Below, one piece after another: positions 9,110 to 16,865 of a DNA stretch of 64,000 nucleotides (its first letter is position 1; each line of letters opens with the position of its first letter). A program made the position numbers and the translations under genes. The DNA comes from DTU089 sp002440045 (lineage in GTDB: Bacteria > Bacillota > Clostridia > Oscillospirales > Acutalibacteraceae). The stretch is from positions 1 through 64,000 of the forward strand of contig CALABP010000081.1 of NCBI GenBank assembly GCA_937885695.1, read 5' to 3'. The notes below the pieces were generated by a model. The model searched no databases. It was not told the DNA's origin and worked only from the letters and a program-made list of their open reading frames with translations.

Positions 9110-9835
9110 TCAGTTTTCTACGGTTATTTTTTCTATATCCTTTTTAAGTCTTAAAATTATCCGCTTTTCAAGCCGCGATATATAGCTTTGAGATATTCCG
9201 AGAATATCCGCAACCTCTTTTTGCGTGTGCTCTTTTTGCCCGCCCAAACCGAAGCGCATATTCATAATAAGCCTTTCGCGCTCTGAAAGCGACTCCATAC
9301 AAAGCAAAAGAATGCGCTTTTCGTCCTCGTCCTCGACATTATAATTTATTTCAAGCCCGTCGCTTCCGAGAACGTCCGACAAAAGAAGCTCGTTGCCGTC
9401 CCAATCGACGTTAAGCGGCTCGTCAAGCGAAATGTCGTTTTTTTGCTGATTTACCTTTCTTAAATGCATAAGAATTTCGTTTTCTATGCACCGCGAAGAA
9501 TATGTTGCGAGCTTTATGTTTTTGTCGGGTCTGAAAGTATTTACCGACTTTATAAGCCCTATTGTACCTATTGAAACAAGGTCCTCTATATTAACGCCCG
9601 AATTTTCAAATTTTTTTGCAATATAAACGACAAGCCTTAAATTGTGGACGATAAGCTTTTCCCGTGCGCGGTCGCTGCCGTTCATAAATTCGGCTATGTA
9701 TTTTTCCTCCTCCGCCTTCTTTAACGGCGGCGGCAGTGTTTGCGGGCTGTTTACATAGTACACCGTATTATAAAAAAGCTTCAGCCTGATTTTATTAAAA
9801 AAGCCGCGAAGCCTTGAAAAATCAAAATATTTCAT
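9110..9835 (-). CDS. sigE: Sporulation sigma factor SigE
   Basis: RNA polymerase sigma factor of the early mother cell. The first ~25 residues are the amphipathic pro-sequence that anchors pro-sigma-E at the septum until it is cleaved. Then come the diagnostic VYYV...LPPPL, region 2 (NLRLVVYIAKKFENSG, EDLVSIGTIGLIK, KLATYSSRCIENEILM), the linker NVDWDGNELLLSDVLG and region 4.2 (ISQSYISRLEKRI). The ATG at 9835 is preferred because the codon at 9856 overlaps the AAAGGAG SD. The start overlaps the spoIIGA stop by 14 bp, so the two genes are coupled. The usual downstream partner sigG is not present here. Confidence 0.96.
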   Translation of the reverse strand: MKYFDFSRLRGFFNKIRLKLFYNTVYYVNSPQTLPPPLKKAEEEKYIAEFMNGSDRAREKLIVHNLRLVVYIAKKFENSGVNIEDLVSIGTIGLIKSVNTFRPDKNIKLATYSSRCIENEILMHLRKVNQQKNDISLDEPLNVDWDGNELLLSDVLGSDGLEINYNVEDEDEKRILLLCMESLSERERLIMNMRFGLGGQKEHTQKEVADILGISQSYISRLEKRIILRLKKDIEKITVEN

Positions 9836-10688
9836 CTGTCTTTTCGCTCCTTTCAAATATTGCGCCGTTAAGAAGTCCCTCGTAATCGCTCGAAAGCCTT
9901 ACATCGGATAAGGCTATCAGCGCGTCTGTTGTTTTGCAAACGGTTTTTCCGTCGCTTATTAAAATTTTTTGCGGAATAAACGCCGCTAAAATTCCGTCGC
10001 CGCACACGCTTTTGCCCGGCACCGCCCTTATAAACCGCGCAAGGCTTTCGGGCGGCGAAGAAGAAAACGCCGTTTCAGAAAAAAACTTAATTTCTTCACC
10101 CGAAAAAAGCGGCATTACCGATTTTTTCTCGGCTATAATAACGGGTTTGCCCTCTATACCGTCTGTAAGCGTGTTGCCTGTGTCGTAAAGCGCCGTAAAA
10201 ACAACGCTTTTTTCTCTGAAAACGACCTTTACCTTATAAAGAGTTTTTTCGGCGGCGCGCTTTTTAAAAATTCTGTCAACCGCTATAACCGCACCGTAGC
10301 AAACAAGGCTCATAACCGCAATAAACGTGACGCTGACGTCAAAATACAACGTTCCGTTTATAAAAACCATTTTTTTCGGGTGAAGAACATATTCAAAAAA
10401 CAGCATTATTCCGCCGAAAACAAAGCTTACGGCAAGAAAGGCGGCGTATTCTTTTAAAAAAAGCCCGAGCTTTTTCGGCAAAAACGCAATTGCGACAATA
10501 ACCGCGCCGAAAAGAAGCTTTACTGGAAACCCGAGCACGCCGAGATTTTCCGCAAGAACAGTCAGCGAAGAAAAGCCGCCTATTATCGACGCCGCCGCGA
10601 TAAAGACGCCCTTTGTAGTGCGCTTTATTACAAACCGCGTTGATACAAGAAGAAAATATGTAACGTAAATATTAAGTGCAACAAGCAC
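9822..10688 (-). CDS. spoIIGA: Sigma-E processing peptidase SpoIIGA
   Basis: Membrane-embedded aspartic protease that activates pro-sigma-E after SpoIIR signalling. The N-terminal half has about five transmembrane helices. The soluble C-terminal half has the catalytic DTGN in ALYDTGNTLTDG and a late VRLSSDYEGLLNGAIF. Position directly before sigE fits the spoIIG operon. The coordinates given use a GTG at 10688 that has no SD. In frame, an ATA codon at 10712-10710 lies 6 nt after AAGGGGGG and adds the family-typical start KTVIYADVL. There is no ATG, GTG or TTG between the upstream stop and 10688. Confidence 0.9.
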   Translation of the reverse strand: MLVALNIYVTYFLLVSTRFVIKRTTKGVFIAAASIIGGFSSLTVLAENLGVLGFPVKLLFGAVIVAIAFLPKKLGLFLKEYAAFLAVSFVFGGIMLFFEYVLHPKKMVFINGTLYFDVSVTFIAVMSLVCYGAVIAVDRIFKKRAAEKTLYKVKVVFREKSVVFTALYDTGNTLTDGIEGKPVIIAEKKSVMPLFSGEEIKFFSETAFSSSPPESLARFIRAVPGKSVCGDGILAAFIPQKILISDGKTVCKTTDALIALSDVRLSSDYEGLLNGAIFERSEKTDEIF

Positions 10689-10744
10689 GTCGGCATATAT
10701 TACGGTCTTTATGGCACGCCCCCCTTTTTAGCTTTCCTAACAAT

Positions 10745-10778
10745 ATTATACCTCTAAACCCTGTCGCATAACGTCGCA
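10745..10778 (-). promoter_or_regulatory. Putative Spo0A-dependent spoIIG promoter
   Basis: On the minus strand a perfect TATAAT (10745-10750) lies upstream of spoIIGA. Two boxes resembling the Spo0A site TGTCGAA occur on the plus strand as TGTCGCA (10762-10768) and CGTCGCA (10772-10778), spaced 10 bp and covering the expected -35 position. This matches the design of Spo0A-activated sigma-A promoters of spoIIG operons. Binding is inferred. Confidence 0.5.
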
Positions 10779-10803
10779 AAAAGCGCCCTATGAAAAGTTT
10801 TGA

Positions 10804-10832
10804 TTGACACACTTCTTTTCGGGGTTTAAAAT
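10804..10832 (+). promoter_or_regulatory. Probable sigma-A promoter of nagA
   Basis: TTGACA and TAAAAT with a 17-bp spacer. The SD AGAGGTGAG and the GTG start of nagA follow directly. It is divergent from the spoIIGA promoter. Confidence 0.65.
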
Positions 10833-10852
10833 ACATTCAGAGGTGAGCTTTC

Positions 10853-12016
10853 GTGATTGGTTTTAAAAATGTAAACGTAGTTTTTCCCGACAGAATACGC
10901 AACACCTGCGTTGTTGTTTCGGACGGAAAAATTGCCGATATATGCGACCGCTTTGATGAAAACGAAATTAAAGCCGTTGACGGCAACGGACTTTATCTGT
11001 CGCCGGGATTTATAGACGCCCACGTGCACGGCGGCGGAAATTTCAGCGCTATGAGCAAAAACCCCGACGACATTGTAAAGATGGCAGAGGCTCATTTGAA
11101 ATTCGGCACAACTTCAATTGTGCCCACAACGCTTGCCGCACCGATAAAACGGCTTAAAGAAGCCGTTCTTTCAATAAAAGAAGCGAGCGCACTCTCAAAA
11201 AATGCGAACATACTCGGCGCACATCTTGAAGGGCCTTATCTTTCGCTTAAATATAAAGGCGCTCAAAGTGCCGAAAATATTCTTAACCCCATAGACGACC
11301 CGCCCGAAGAAGTGCTTGACGCATGGGATAAAATTCTTATGATGGGCGCGGCGCCCGAAACAAAAGGCTGCCTTTCTTTGGGCGACGAGCTTAAAAAGCG
11401 CGGCATTGTCCCCTCTGTTGCGCACTCTGCGGCAAGCTTTGAAACGGTTGAAGAAGCCGCAAAGCACGGCTATTGCGATATAACGCATATTTATTCCGCC
11501 TGCTCTTCGTGCTTTAAAGTGAACCTTTTCAGGGTCGCGGGCGTTGTTGAAGCGGGACTTGTTATGGATGAATTTACAACGCAGGCAATTGCCGATTTAA
11601 AGCACCTGCCGCGCGGCGTTTTAAAGCTTATCTATAAATCAAAAGGCCCCGAAAAAATGTATCTTATAACCGACGGACTTGAATTTTCGGCAAGCGATGT
11701 AAAAGAAAACACCGTTTACCCTCAGGAAAACGGTGTGAGCGTTATTTATGAAGACGGCGTTATGAAGCTTGCTGACCGCTCTGCTCTTGCGGGCTCTGTT
11801 GCAACGCAGTCGGTGTGCGTAAAAAATATGCAGTCTGTCGGCGTACCGCTTTACAGCGCAGTAAGAATGGCTTCTTTAACCCCTGCCGAGGTTCTCGGCT
11901 TCGGAAAAACAAAGGGTAAAATAGAAAAAGGCTATGACGCCGACCTTATTTTGTTTGACGAAAATATAAATGTAAAAGCCGCCGTGGTAAACGGCGACGT
12001 GAAATTCGGAATATAA
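10853..12016 (+). CDS. nagA: N-acetylglucosamine-6-phosphate deacetylase
   Basis: NagA, 387 residues, removes acetate from GlcNAc-6-phosphate to give glucosamine-6-phosphate, feeding amino sugars into glycolysis or wall synthesis. Amidohydrolase hallmarks are IDAHVHGGG, the metal glutamate in GAHLEGPYLS, the histidines in VAHSAASF and ITHIYSACSS, and the catalytic aspartate in LITDGLEFS. The length is normal. It starts with GTG after AGAGGTGAG. It stands alone, with no nagB or nagR beside it, and ends at a strong hairpin. Confidence 0.94.
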   Translation: MIGFKNVNVVFPDRIRNTCVVVSDGKIADICDRFDENEIKAVDGNGLYLSPGFIDAHVHGGGNFSAMSKNPDDIVKMAEAHLKFGTTSIVPTTLAAPIKRLKEAVLSIKEASALSKNANILGAHLEGPYLSLKYKGAQSAENILNPIDDPPEEVLDAWDKILMMGAAPETKGCLSLGDELKKRGIVPSVAHSAASFETVEEAAKHGYCDITHIYSACSSCFKVNLFRVAGVVEAGLVMDEFTTQAIADLKHLPRGVLKLIYKSKGPEKMYLITDGLEFSASDVKENTVYPQENGVSVIYEDGVMKLADRSALAGSVATQSVCVKNMQSVGVPLYSAVRMASLTPAEVLGFGKTKGKIEKGYDADLILFDENINVKAAVVNGDVKFGI

Positions 12017-12022
12017 CCTAAA

Positions 12023-12058
12023 ACGAGGAACCGTAAAAATAAATCTACGGTTCCTCGT
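12023..12058. terminator. Bidirectional terminator after nagA
   Basis: A 13-bp perfect stem (ACGAGGAACCGTA / TACGGTTCCTCGT) with a 10-nt A/T-rich loop, followed by ATATTTTT. It separates nagA from the convergent secreted glucosaminidase gene. Confidence 0.8.
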
Positions 12059-12102
12059 ATATTTTTGCTTTTTGCGGTCTGAACTTTTTTACTGTCCCAT
12101 TT

Positions 12103-14271
12103 TTAAAGCGACGGGACAGTGCCGCTTACTTTAATATATTCATAGTAGCAGTAGCCCGTATATGTTTTTGAACCCACTTTTGCAGAGACCTTGTACCAAT
12201 TGCCGGTCTTGCCGTAAACGGTAACGCTTGTCCCTTCGGGGATAGTCACTATGAAAGCGCCCGATGTAGAAGCGGAAGCGCGCATATTCAAGCCCTCGCC
12301 GTCGGTGTTGTAAACAACGCCCGTGGCGGTCGTTTCTTTAACAGTGTCGCTCGTTTTAATATAATCCGCCGAGCAATAGCCCGTATAGGTCTTTGAGCTT
12401 ACCGTAACCGTCACCTTATACCAGCTGCCTGTTTTCTCAAGAAGCGTAACGGTTGTGCCCTCGGGCATGGTAACAAGAATAGAGCTGCTTGTTGTCGGCT
12501 GGCTTCTGAGCCTTAAGCCCTCGCCGTCGGTATTGTAAACAACGCCCGAAGCGGTTGTGGGTATTTTTGCACTGACGGTGTTGCTTTGTTTTGAATAATG
12601 CGTCCCGGTGCTGTCTTTATAATAAGCCGTTACATAATATTTTTCGGTCGCGCCTTTTGTTACCGAGGTATCTGTATATGTCGTTGCCGTAACGCTTTTT
12701 AAAGCCGTGTATTTTGACTGCGACGAATTATATTTGTATACGGTGTAGCCGTCTGCACCAGACAGCGCGCCCCAAGTGAGCTTAACGCCCGAGGATGAAG
12801 CCGAGCTTACCGTAACACTTACGCTTTGAGTTGCAAAATACTTGTCAAAACTAAGGTCCTCGTTCGGCATACCGTAAAATACGGGGATAGAAAATACCTT
12901 TGCATTTTCAAGAATATTTCCGTCAACATATGCGTCATATGTTTTTTCGGCTTCAAAAGCCGCCGCTCTGACGTTGCCCATATATTCGTGCCAATAAAGG
13001 TTGCCCGAGTTTTTATTTACATTGAACTTTTGAAGATAACCTGTAAACTGATACTCCGAAAAGCCGTCGTAAATATACTTTGCACCGTAATAAATTGATT
13101 TATAGGGGTTGTCCCACGGTCTGCCGTAGGAGGAGGAAAGCGACGCGTCGCTCTTTTTGATATAGCCTGTATAGCTTGTTGAGCCGACAACCGTTCTGAC
13201 TTTATAATAATCGCCGCTTGTGCCGATGTAATAAAGCTCTGTTCCCGAGGGAATTGTTACAAGCTTTGTTGAAGTCGAGGCGGTTTTATAAAGAGTTTTA
13301 CTGCCTGAAACGCACATATAGCCGTTTGCCCACTCAAGCCCGTCGGTAGCGCCCGTATAAGCGCCGATGTTGTAGTAATTGTAAATACCTTTATAAGGAT
13401 AAAGCGTACCGCTTGAGCCGCCCGCGTTTGACGCCTTTGTCGAGCCGACCTCCTGCACAATCTTTGAAGCAATATAATATGCGCTCAGGTTATTCTCTTT
13501 TGCAGCTTTCATAATCGCTTCGGAATATTTCATTTTGCTGCCGTTTAAGGTAAAGGTTTTTGTGTTGCCGTCGGCATCGAGATATGTAATATAAGCGTTT
13601 GCCATCCAAGTGCTTTTAAGAATGGCTTCTACGCCGTCTTGCGTTTGCGAATCGGAATATGCGGTGCTTTCAAACTGGAAGATATGCTCTTCGTCAAGGA
13701 AGTTGCGCGGGTCAAGGAAATACTCAACCGCTTTTTGCGAAGCCGCCATCCAAACGGGCGCTTCAAAAATAACGCCGTTGCACGTTGAGCAGGTGCACTT
13801 CATATCCGAAGCAACGCTTTTTTCTATAAGCTGTTTTTTATGCGGTGTGCGCTCGCCCGTTACGGCGTCGCTCCACTTAAGTCCCGTGTCAAACGGAACA
13901 AATTCCCACTCGGGGTATTTTTCGTTAAGTGCAACAAGCTTGTCCACATACGATTCGGGAAAGCCTATGTCAAGATAATGCTGTCTCATATCAATTTCAG
14001 GCTCTATTTCAAGCGCAACAAGAAGAATTTTTCGCGCGTCCGAGGTTGTTACCTTACCATCGCCGTCCATATCCGCAATTTTGATTTTTGCGGCGCTTAA
14101 AACGTCTAATCCGATGGCGGCGCGCAAAGCAAGAAGTGCGTCGTCAAGCGTTACCGTGCCGTCGCCGTCAATGTCGCCCGCCTTTGTTGCGGCAAAAACC
14201 GGCATTGAGACGCCGACGCAAATAACGCACGCCAATATTAATGAAATTACTGTTTTAACTGCTCTTTTCAC
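12103..14271 (-). CDS. Secreted glucosaminidase with dockerin, SH3 and FN3 domains
   Basis: A 722-residue exported wall-active protein. Domains in order: signal peptide (1-27, ending VFAA); a dockerin-like pair of calcium loops (DIDGDGTVTLDDA and DMDGDGKVTTSDA, about 32-90); an endo-beta-N-acetylglucosaminidase/LytD-like catalytic part with QEVGSTKASNAGG and YPYKGIYNYYNIGA; an SH3b repeat inserted in it (about 325-378); a fibronectin type III module (about 485-570); and two similar C-terminal SH3b repeats ending in TYTGYCS/YTGYCYY. It would cut peptidoglycan glycan strands. The start is GTG at 14271, behind AAGGAG. An N-terminal dockerin in an autolysin is uncommon and suggests anchoring to a cohesin. 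Confidence 0.88.
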   Translation of the reverse strand: MKRAVKTVISLILACVICVGVSMPVFAATKAGDIDGDGTVTLDDALLALRAAIGLDVLSAAKIKIADMDGDGKVTTSDARKILLVALEIEPEIDMRQHYLDIGFPESYVDKLVALNEKYPEWEFVPFDTGLKWSDAVTGERTPHKKQLIEKSVASDMKCTCSTCNGVIFEAPVWMAASQKAVEYFLDPRNFLDEEHIFQFESTAYSDSQTQDGVEAILKSTWMANAYITYLDADGNTKTFTLNGSKMKYSEAIMKAAKENNLSAYYIASKIVQEVGSTKASNAGGSSGTLYPYKGIYNYYNIGAYTGATDGLEWANGYMCVSGSKTLYKTASTSTKLVTIPSGTELYYIGTSGDYYKVRTVVGSTSYTGYIKKSDASLSSSYGRPWDNPYKSIYYGAKYIYDGFSEYQFTGYLQKFNVNKNSGNLYWHEYMGNVRAAAFEAEKTYDAYVDGNILENAKVFSIPVFYGMPNEDLSFDKYFATQSVSVTVSSASSSGVKLTWGALSGADGYTVYKYNSSQSKYTALKSVTATTYTDTSVTKGATEKYYVTAYYKDSTGTHYSKQSNTVSAKIPTTASGVVYNTDGEGLRLRSQPTTSSSILVTMPEGTTVTLLEKTGSWYKVTVTVSSKTYTGYCSADYIKTSDTVKETTATGVVYNTDGEGLNMRASASTSGAFIVTIPEGTSVTVYGKTGNWYKVSAKVGSKTYTGYCYYEYIKVSGTVPSL

Positions 14272-14306
14272 ACCGACAACTCCTTTTCGGCTTTTTTTGA
14301 CACATT

Positions 14307-15557
14307 TTATTTTATCACATCACACAAGGCTGTAATTTCTTTTTTGGAATTTTCATTCGAGTTTTCGCCGAATATATATGAGCACGAGAACAAAGCGTAG
14401 CCTTTATAGCCGTTTTTTTGCAGGATTTTATACTGCCTTGAAAGAATATCGCTGTTTTCTACCCATTCGCTTTTGCCGCCGCCCGCGTTATCGTCGGGCT
14501 TCGCGGATTTATATAAAGCAAGGCCGCAATAAAGCGCAACGTTCTTATTTTCGGCAATTTTCGCCCATTCTTCGGCTGTTTTTTCAAACGGCATAGTACT
14601 GTTTTCAAAGCCGTAATATATCTGCGGCATTATGTAGTCGATATAGCCGTCGTCCTTACACCACAAAGAAACATCCGCATACACCGTGTTTTCGTTGTAA
14701 TCGAGCTTTGCCGACGGGCTTATTCCGAAAGAAAGCGACTCGTCGTAAGACTTTATAAGCGAATAAACGGAGGAGACAAACTCTGAAACGTTATTTCGTC
14801 TGTATTGCTCTAAAGTCAGCGTTCCACCCGATTTTACATAAGTTTCATACATATCTTTATCGTCCGAAAAATCGCACGGCGGATAAAAATAATCGTCAAA
14901 CTGAACGCCTTTTATGTCATAGTTTGAAACTAACTCTCTTATTCCGTCAAGCAAAAGCTTTACGACTCTGTCGCTTGCGGGATTGTAATATATGCCGCTT
15001 TCGCATATTATAAGCGCCGATTTATCTTCCGAATAAAGCTTTTGCGCGGGGTGGTCAGAAGAAATATCCGTTATATCTTTTCCGTATGAAATGCGAAACG
15101 GGTTTACCCATGCGTGCACGTCAATGTTAAATTCTTTGGCGCACTCAATAAAAACTTTAAGCGGGTCAAAGTCGGGCTTTTGACCGTCACTGCCGACTAT
15201 GTATTTTGAAACGGGAAAGTTGTCCGAAAAATAGAGAGAATCGGAAAACGCGCGCGCCTGATAAAACACCGTGTTCACACTGTATTTATCCAACGCCGCA
15301 AGAAGCGCCGTTAAAGACGCACGGTATTCGCTTTCGCTTTTTCCCGAGCAAAGCTTTGAAATTTCATAATATGTAAGCCACGCGCCGCGAAGCTCACGCG
15401 TGTTCCTGTTAATAAAAACCGCGCTCTCTTTCGCCTCGCCGCTTTCGCCTGCATTGTTTAAATCGCCTTTGCCGCCGTTTCTAACGCCGAAATACACGGC
15501 AAAGCCCGATGCCAAAAGCGCTATAACGCATATAACCGCAAAAAATTTTTTATTCAT
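14307..15557 (-). CDS. GHL10-family (DUF187) glycosyl hydrolase-like protein
   Basis: A 416-residue exported protein with an N-terminal membrane anchor (FAVICVIALLASGFAVYFGV) and a TIM-barrel domain of the GHL10/DUF187 family (RELRGAWLTYYEISK, DVHAWVNPFRISYG, IKGVQFDDYFYPP, DYIMPQIYYGFEN). Members are thought to act on cell-wall or envelope polysaccharide; the exact reaction is not settled. The ATG at 15557 (MNKKFF) follows GGCGGTG. The frame extends to 15578 without a better signal. It lies 36 bp upstream of the secreted glucosaminidase, suggesting a wall-remodelling pair. Confidence 0.85.
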   Translation of the reverse strand: MNKKFFAVICVIALLASGFAVYFGVRNGGKGDLNNAGESGEAKESAVFINRNTRELRGAWLTYYEISKLCSGKSESEYRASLTALLAALDKYSVNTVFYQARAFSDSLYFSDNFPVSKYIVGSDGQKPDFDPLKVFIECAKEFNIDVHAWVNPFRISYGKDITDISSDHPAQKLYSEDKSALIICESGIYYNPASDRVVKLLLDGIRELVSNYDIKGVQFDDYFYPPCDFSDDKDMYETYVKSGGTLTLEQYRRNNVSEFVSSVYSLIKSYDESLSFGISPSAKLDYNENTVYADVSLWCKDDGYIDYIMPQIYYGFENSTMPFEKTAEEWAKIAENKNVALYCGLALYKSAKPDDNAGGGKSEWVENSDILSRQYKILQKNGYKGYALFSCSYIFGENSNENSKKEITALCDVIK

Positions 15558-15571
15558 ACAAACACCGCCGT

Positions 15572-15850
15572 TAAGCATAAGATGGTTGAACCCGGTCGCC
15601 CTAAAAGCTTTATTTTCCGTATCCTCGGGCGTTTTTCTCCTTGCAATACGAAAGTATTGCTTTGTCGAAGAAACACCCGATTATGTAAAAACTAAAGCTT
15701 TTAGGGTGCTTCGCAGTTTTAAAATGTCATATTTTTGTCGGTACAAGGAAAAAAACGAAGCAATGCTTTCGCCTTGCGAGGCTTTTTGACGCAGTAGCGG
15801 CGAAAAGAGGGCGTTTTAAAACCGTACCGGGTTCGACCCTCTTATGCTTA
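15572..15850. repeat. 279-bp element with 25-bp terminal inverted repeats
   Basis: The ends TAAGCATAAGATGGTTGAAC (plus CCGGT) and its complement at 15826-15850 match over 25 bp with two differences. Both ends terminate in TA, as in TA-targeting miniature inverted-repeat elements. Nested inside is a second inverted repeat, CCCTAAAAGCTTT / AAAGCTTTTAGGG. No coding frame is evident. It fills the whole gap between the GHL10 gene and the next membrane protein gene. A partial relative occurs near 22361. Confidence 0.6.
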
Positions 15851-15864
15851 AAATATATGCAGAT

Positions 15865-16683
15865 TTAACCCTCGGTATTCTCTTCGGGGGCGGCGCTGTG
15901 CGGTGTGTAGAGGTCGTCAAAAGTATCTATTCCGCGGCCGCTTTCCAAAAACAGCGTTTCGCATTTTCTTGACGATTCGTTGTTCTTTTCAACTTCTTTT
16001 TCTTCTGTGACCGCCATTTCGCCGAAGGTCTTATAGGCGGCGGCGAACATCAGCGCGTCGGCAAAATACTGAATTAAGCAAAATGCATTTAGCACATTTG
16101 AAGAGCAAACCGTTTTATAAACTTCTGACGGAAGCACCGATACGCCATAGCCTTTAAGAAGCGAAATATAGCGCAAAGCAAAATACAGACCCGCAGCCGC
16201 TACGGCAACAGCTTCAAATATACGCAGTTTTTTAAACTGCGAATCTCTTTTAAAGCAATGCGCACTCACCGAAAGCAACACAAAGCTTAAAGAAGCGGCG
16301 CCGAGAACAAAAGCGCAAAGTATTCTTACAACAACAGCGAAAAAGCCGGATTTCGGAACATTCATTACGGTTGCGTTTGCCAAAGCCTTTGCAAACGCGC
16401 CCAAAAAACAGAACACAACAAGCCTTTTAAGCCGCGAAACAGTTTTTTTGCTGACAAACTCGCGCTTGCGCTTGTAACAAACGCCCTCGCCGTTGAGCGC
16501 AAGAAAGGCAAGTACCAAAAAACCGTAATATGCAATTTCGGTTATATTTGTAAAAAACTTTGTACCCGAAGATGAAACATCGGGGAAAAACGATATTGCA
16601 AAAGAAAGACCTTTAGTCACAAACAGCGCTATTGAGCCTATTAAAAACAGCTGTGACGATTTTGAATAATATGTATATCTCAA
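15865..16683 (-). CDS. Hypothetical multi-pass membrane protein
   Basis: A 272-residue protein I do not recognise. It has about six hydrophobic helices, starting at SQLFLIGSIALFV, with a basic loop (CYKRKREFVSKKTVSRLKR) after the second helix. A polar, acidic C-terminal tail of about 45 residues is likely cytoplasmic. No catalytic motif is visible. It stands between the inverted-repeat element and the GPH transporter, with no tight linkage to either. It could be a small sensor or a transport accessory, but nothing in the sequence decides this. Confidence 0.75.
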   Translation of the reverse strand: MRYTYYSKSSQLFLIGSIALFVTKGLSFAISFFPDVSSSGTKFFTNITEIAYYGFLVLAFLALNGEGVCYKRKREFVSKKTVSRLKRLVVFCFLGAFAKALANATVMNVPKSGFFAVVVRILCAFVLGAASLSFVLLSVSAHCFKRDSQFKKLRIFEAVAVAAAGLYFALRYISLLKGYGVSVLPSEVYKTVCSSNVLNAFCLIQYFADALMFAAAYKTFGEMAVTEEKEVEKNNESSRKCETLFLESGRGIDTFDDLYTPHSAAPEENTEG

Positions 16684-16865
16684 TGCAGTTACTCCAATTC
16701 AAGACATTTTTGTTTCCGCTTGATTAAAAGAGCGTTTTTGCCGTCTTTTAACCTATAGATATTTTTATATTATCATTTTTTTACCGGCTATTCAATACAT
16801 ATTTAAAAAAACAATTCGGCTCCCCGCAAAAAACGGGAAGCCGAAATATGTTTAAATATGAGATT

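Noticed and set aside
15572..15850. tRNA-like ends (GAACCCGGT)
   Set aside because: The string resembled a T-arm, but no acceptor or anticodon stems fit. It is the end of an inverted repeat.
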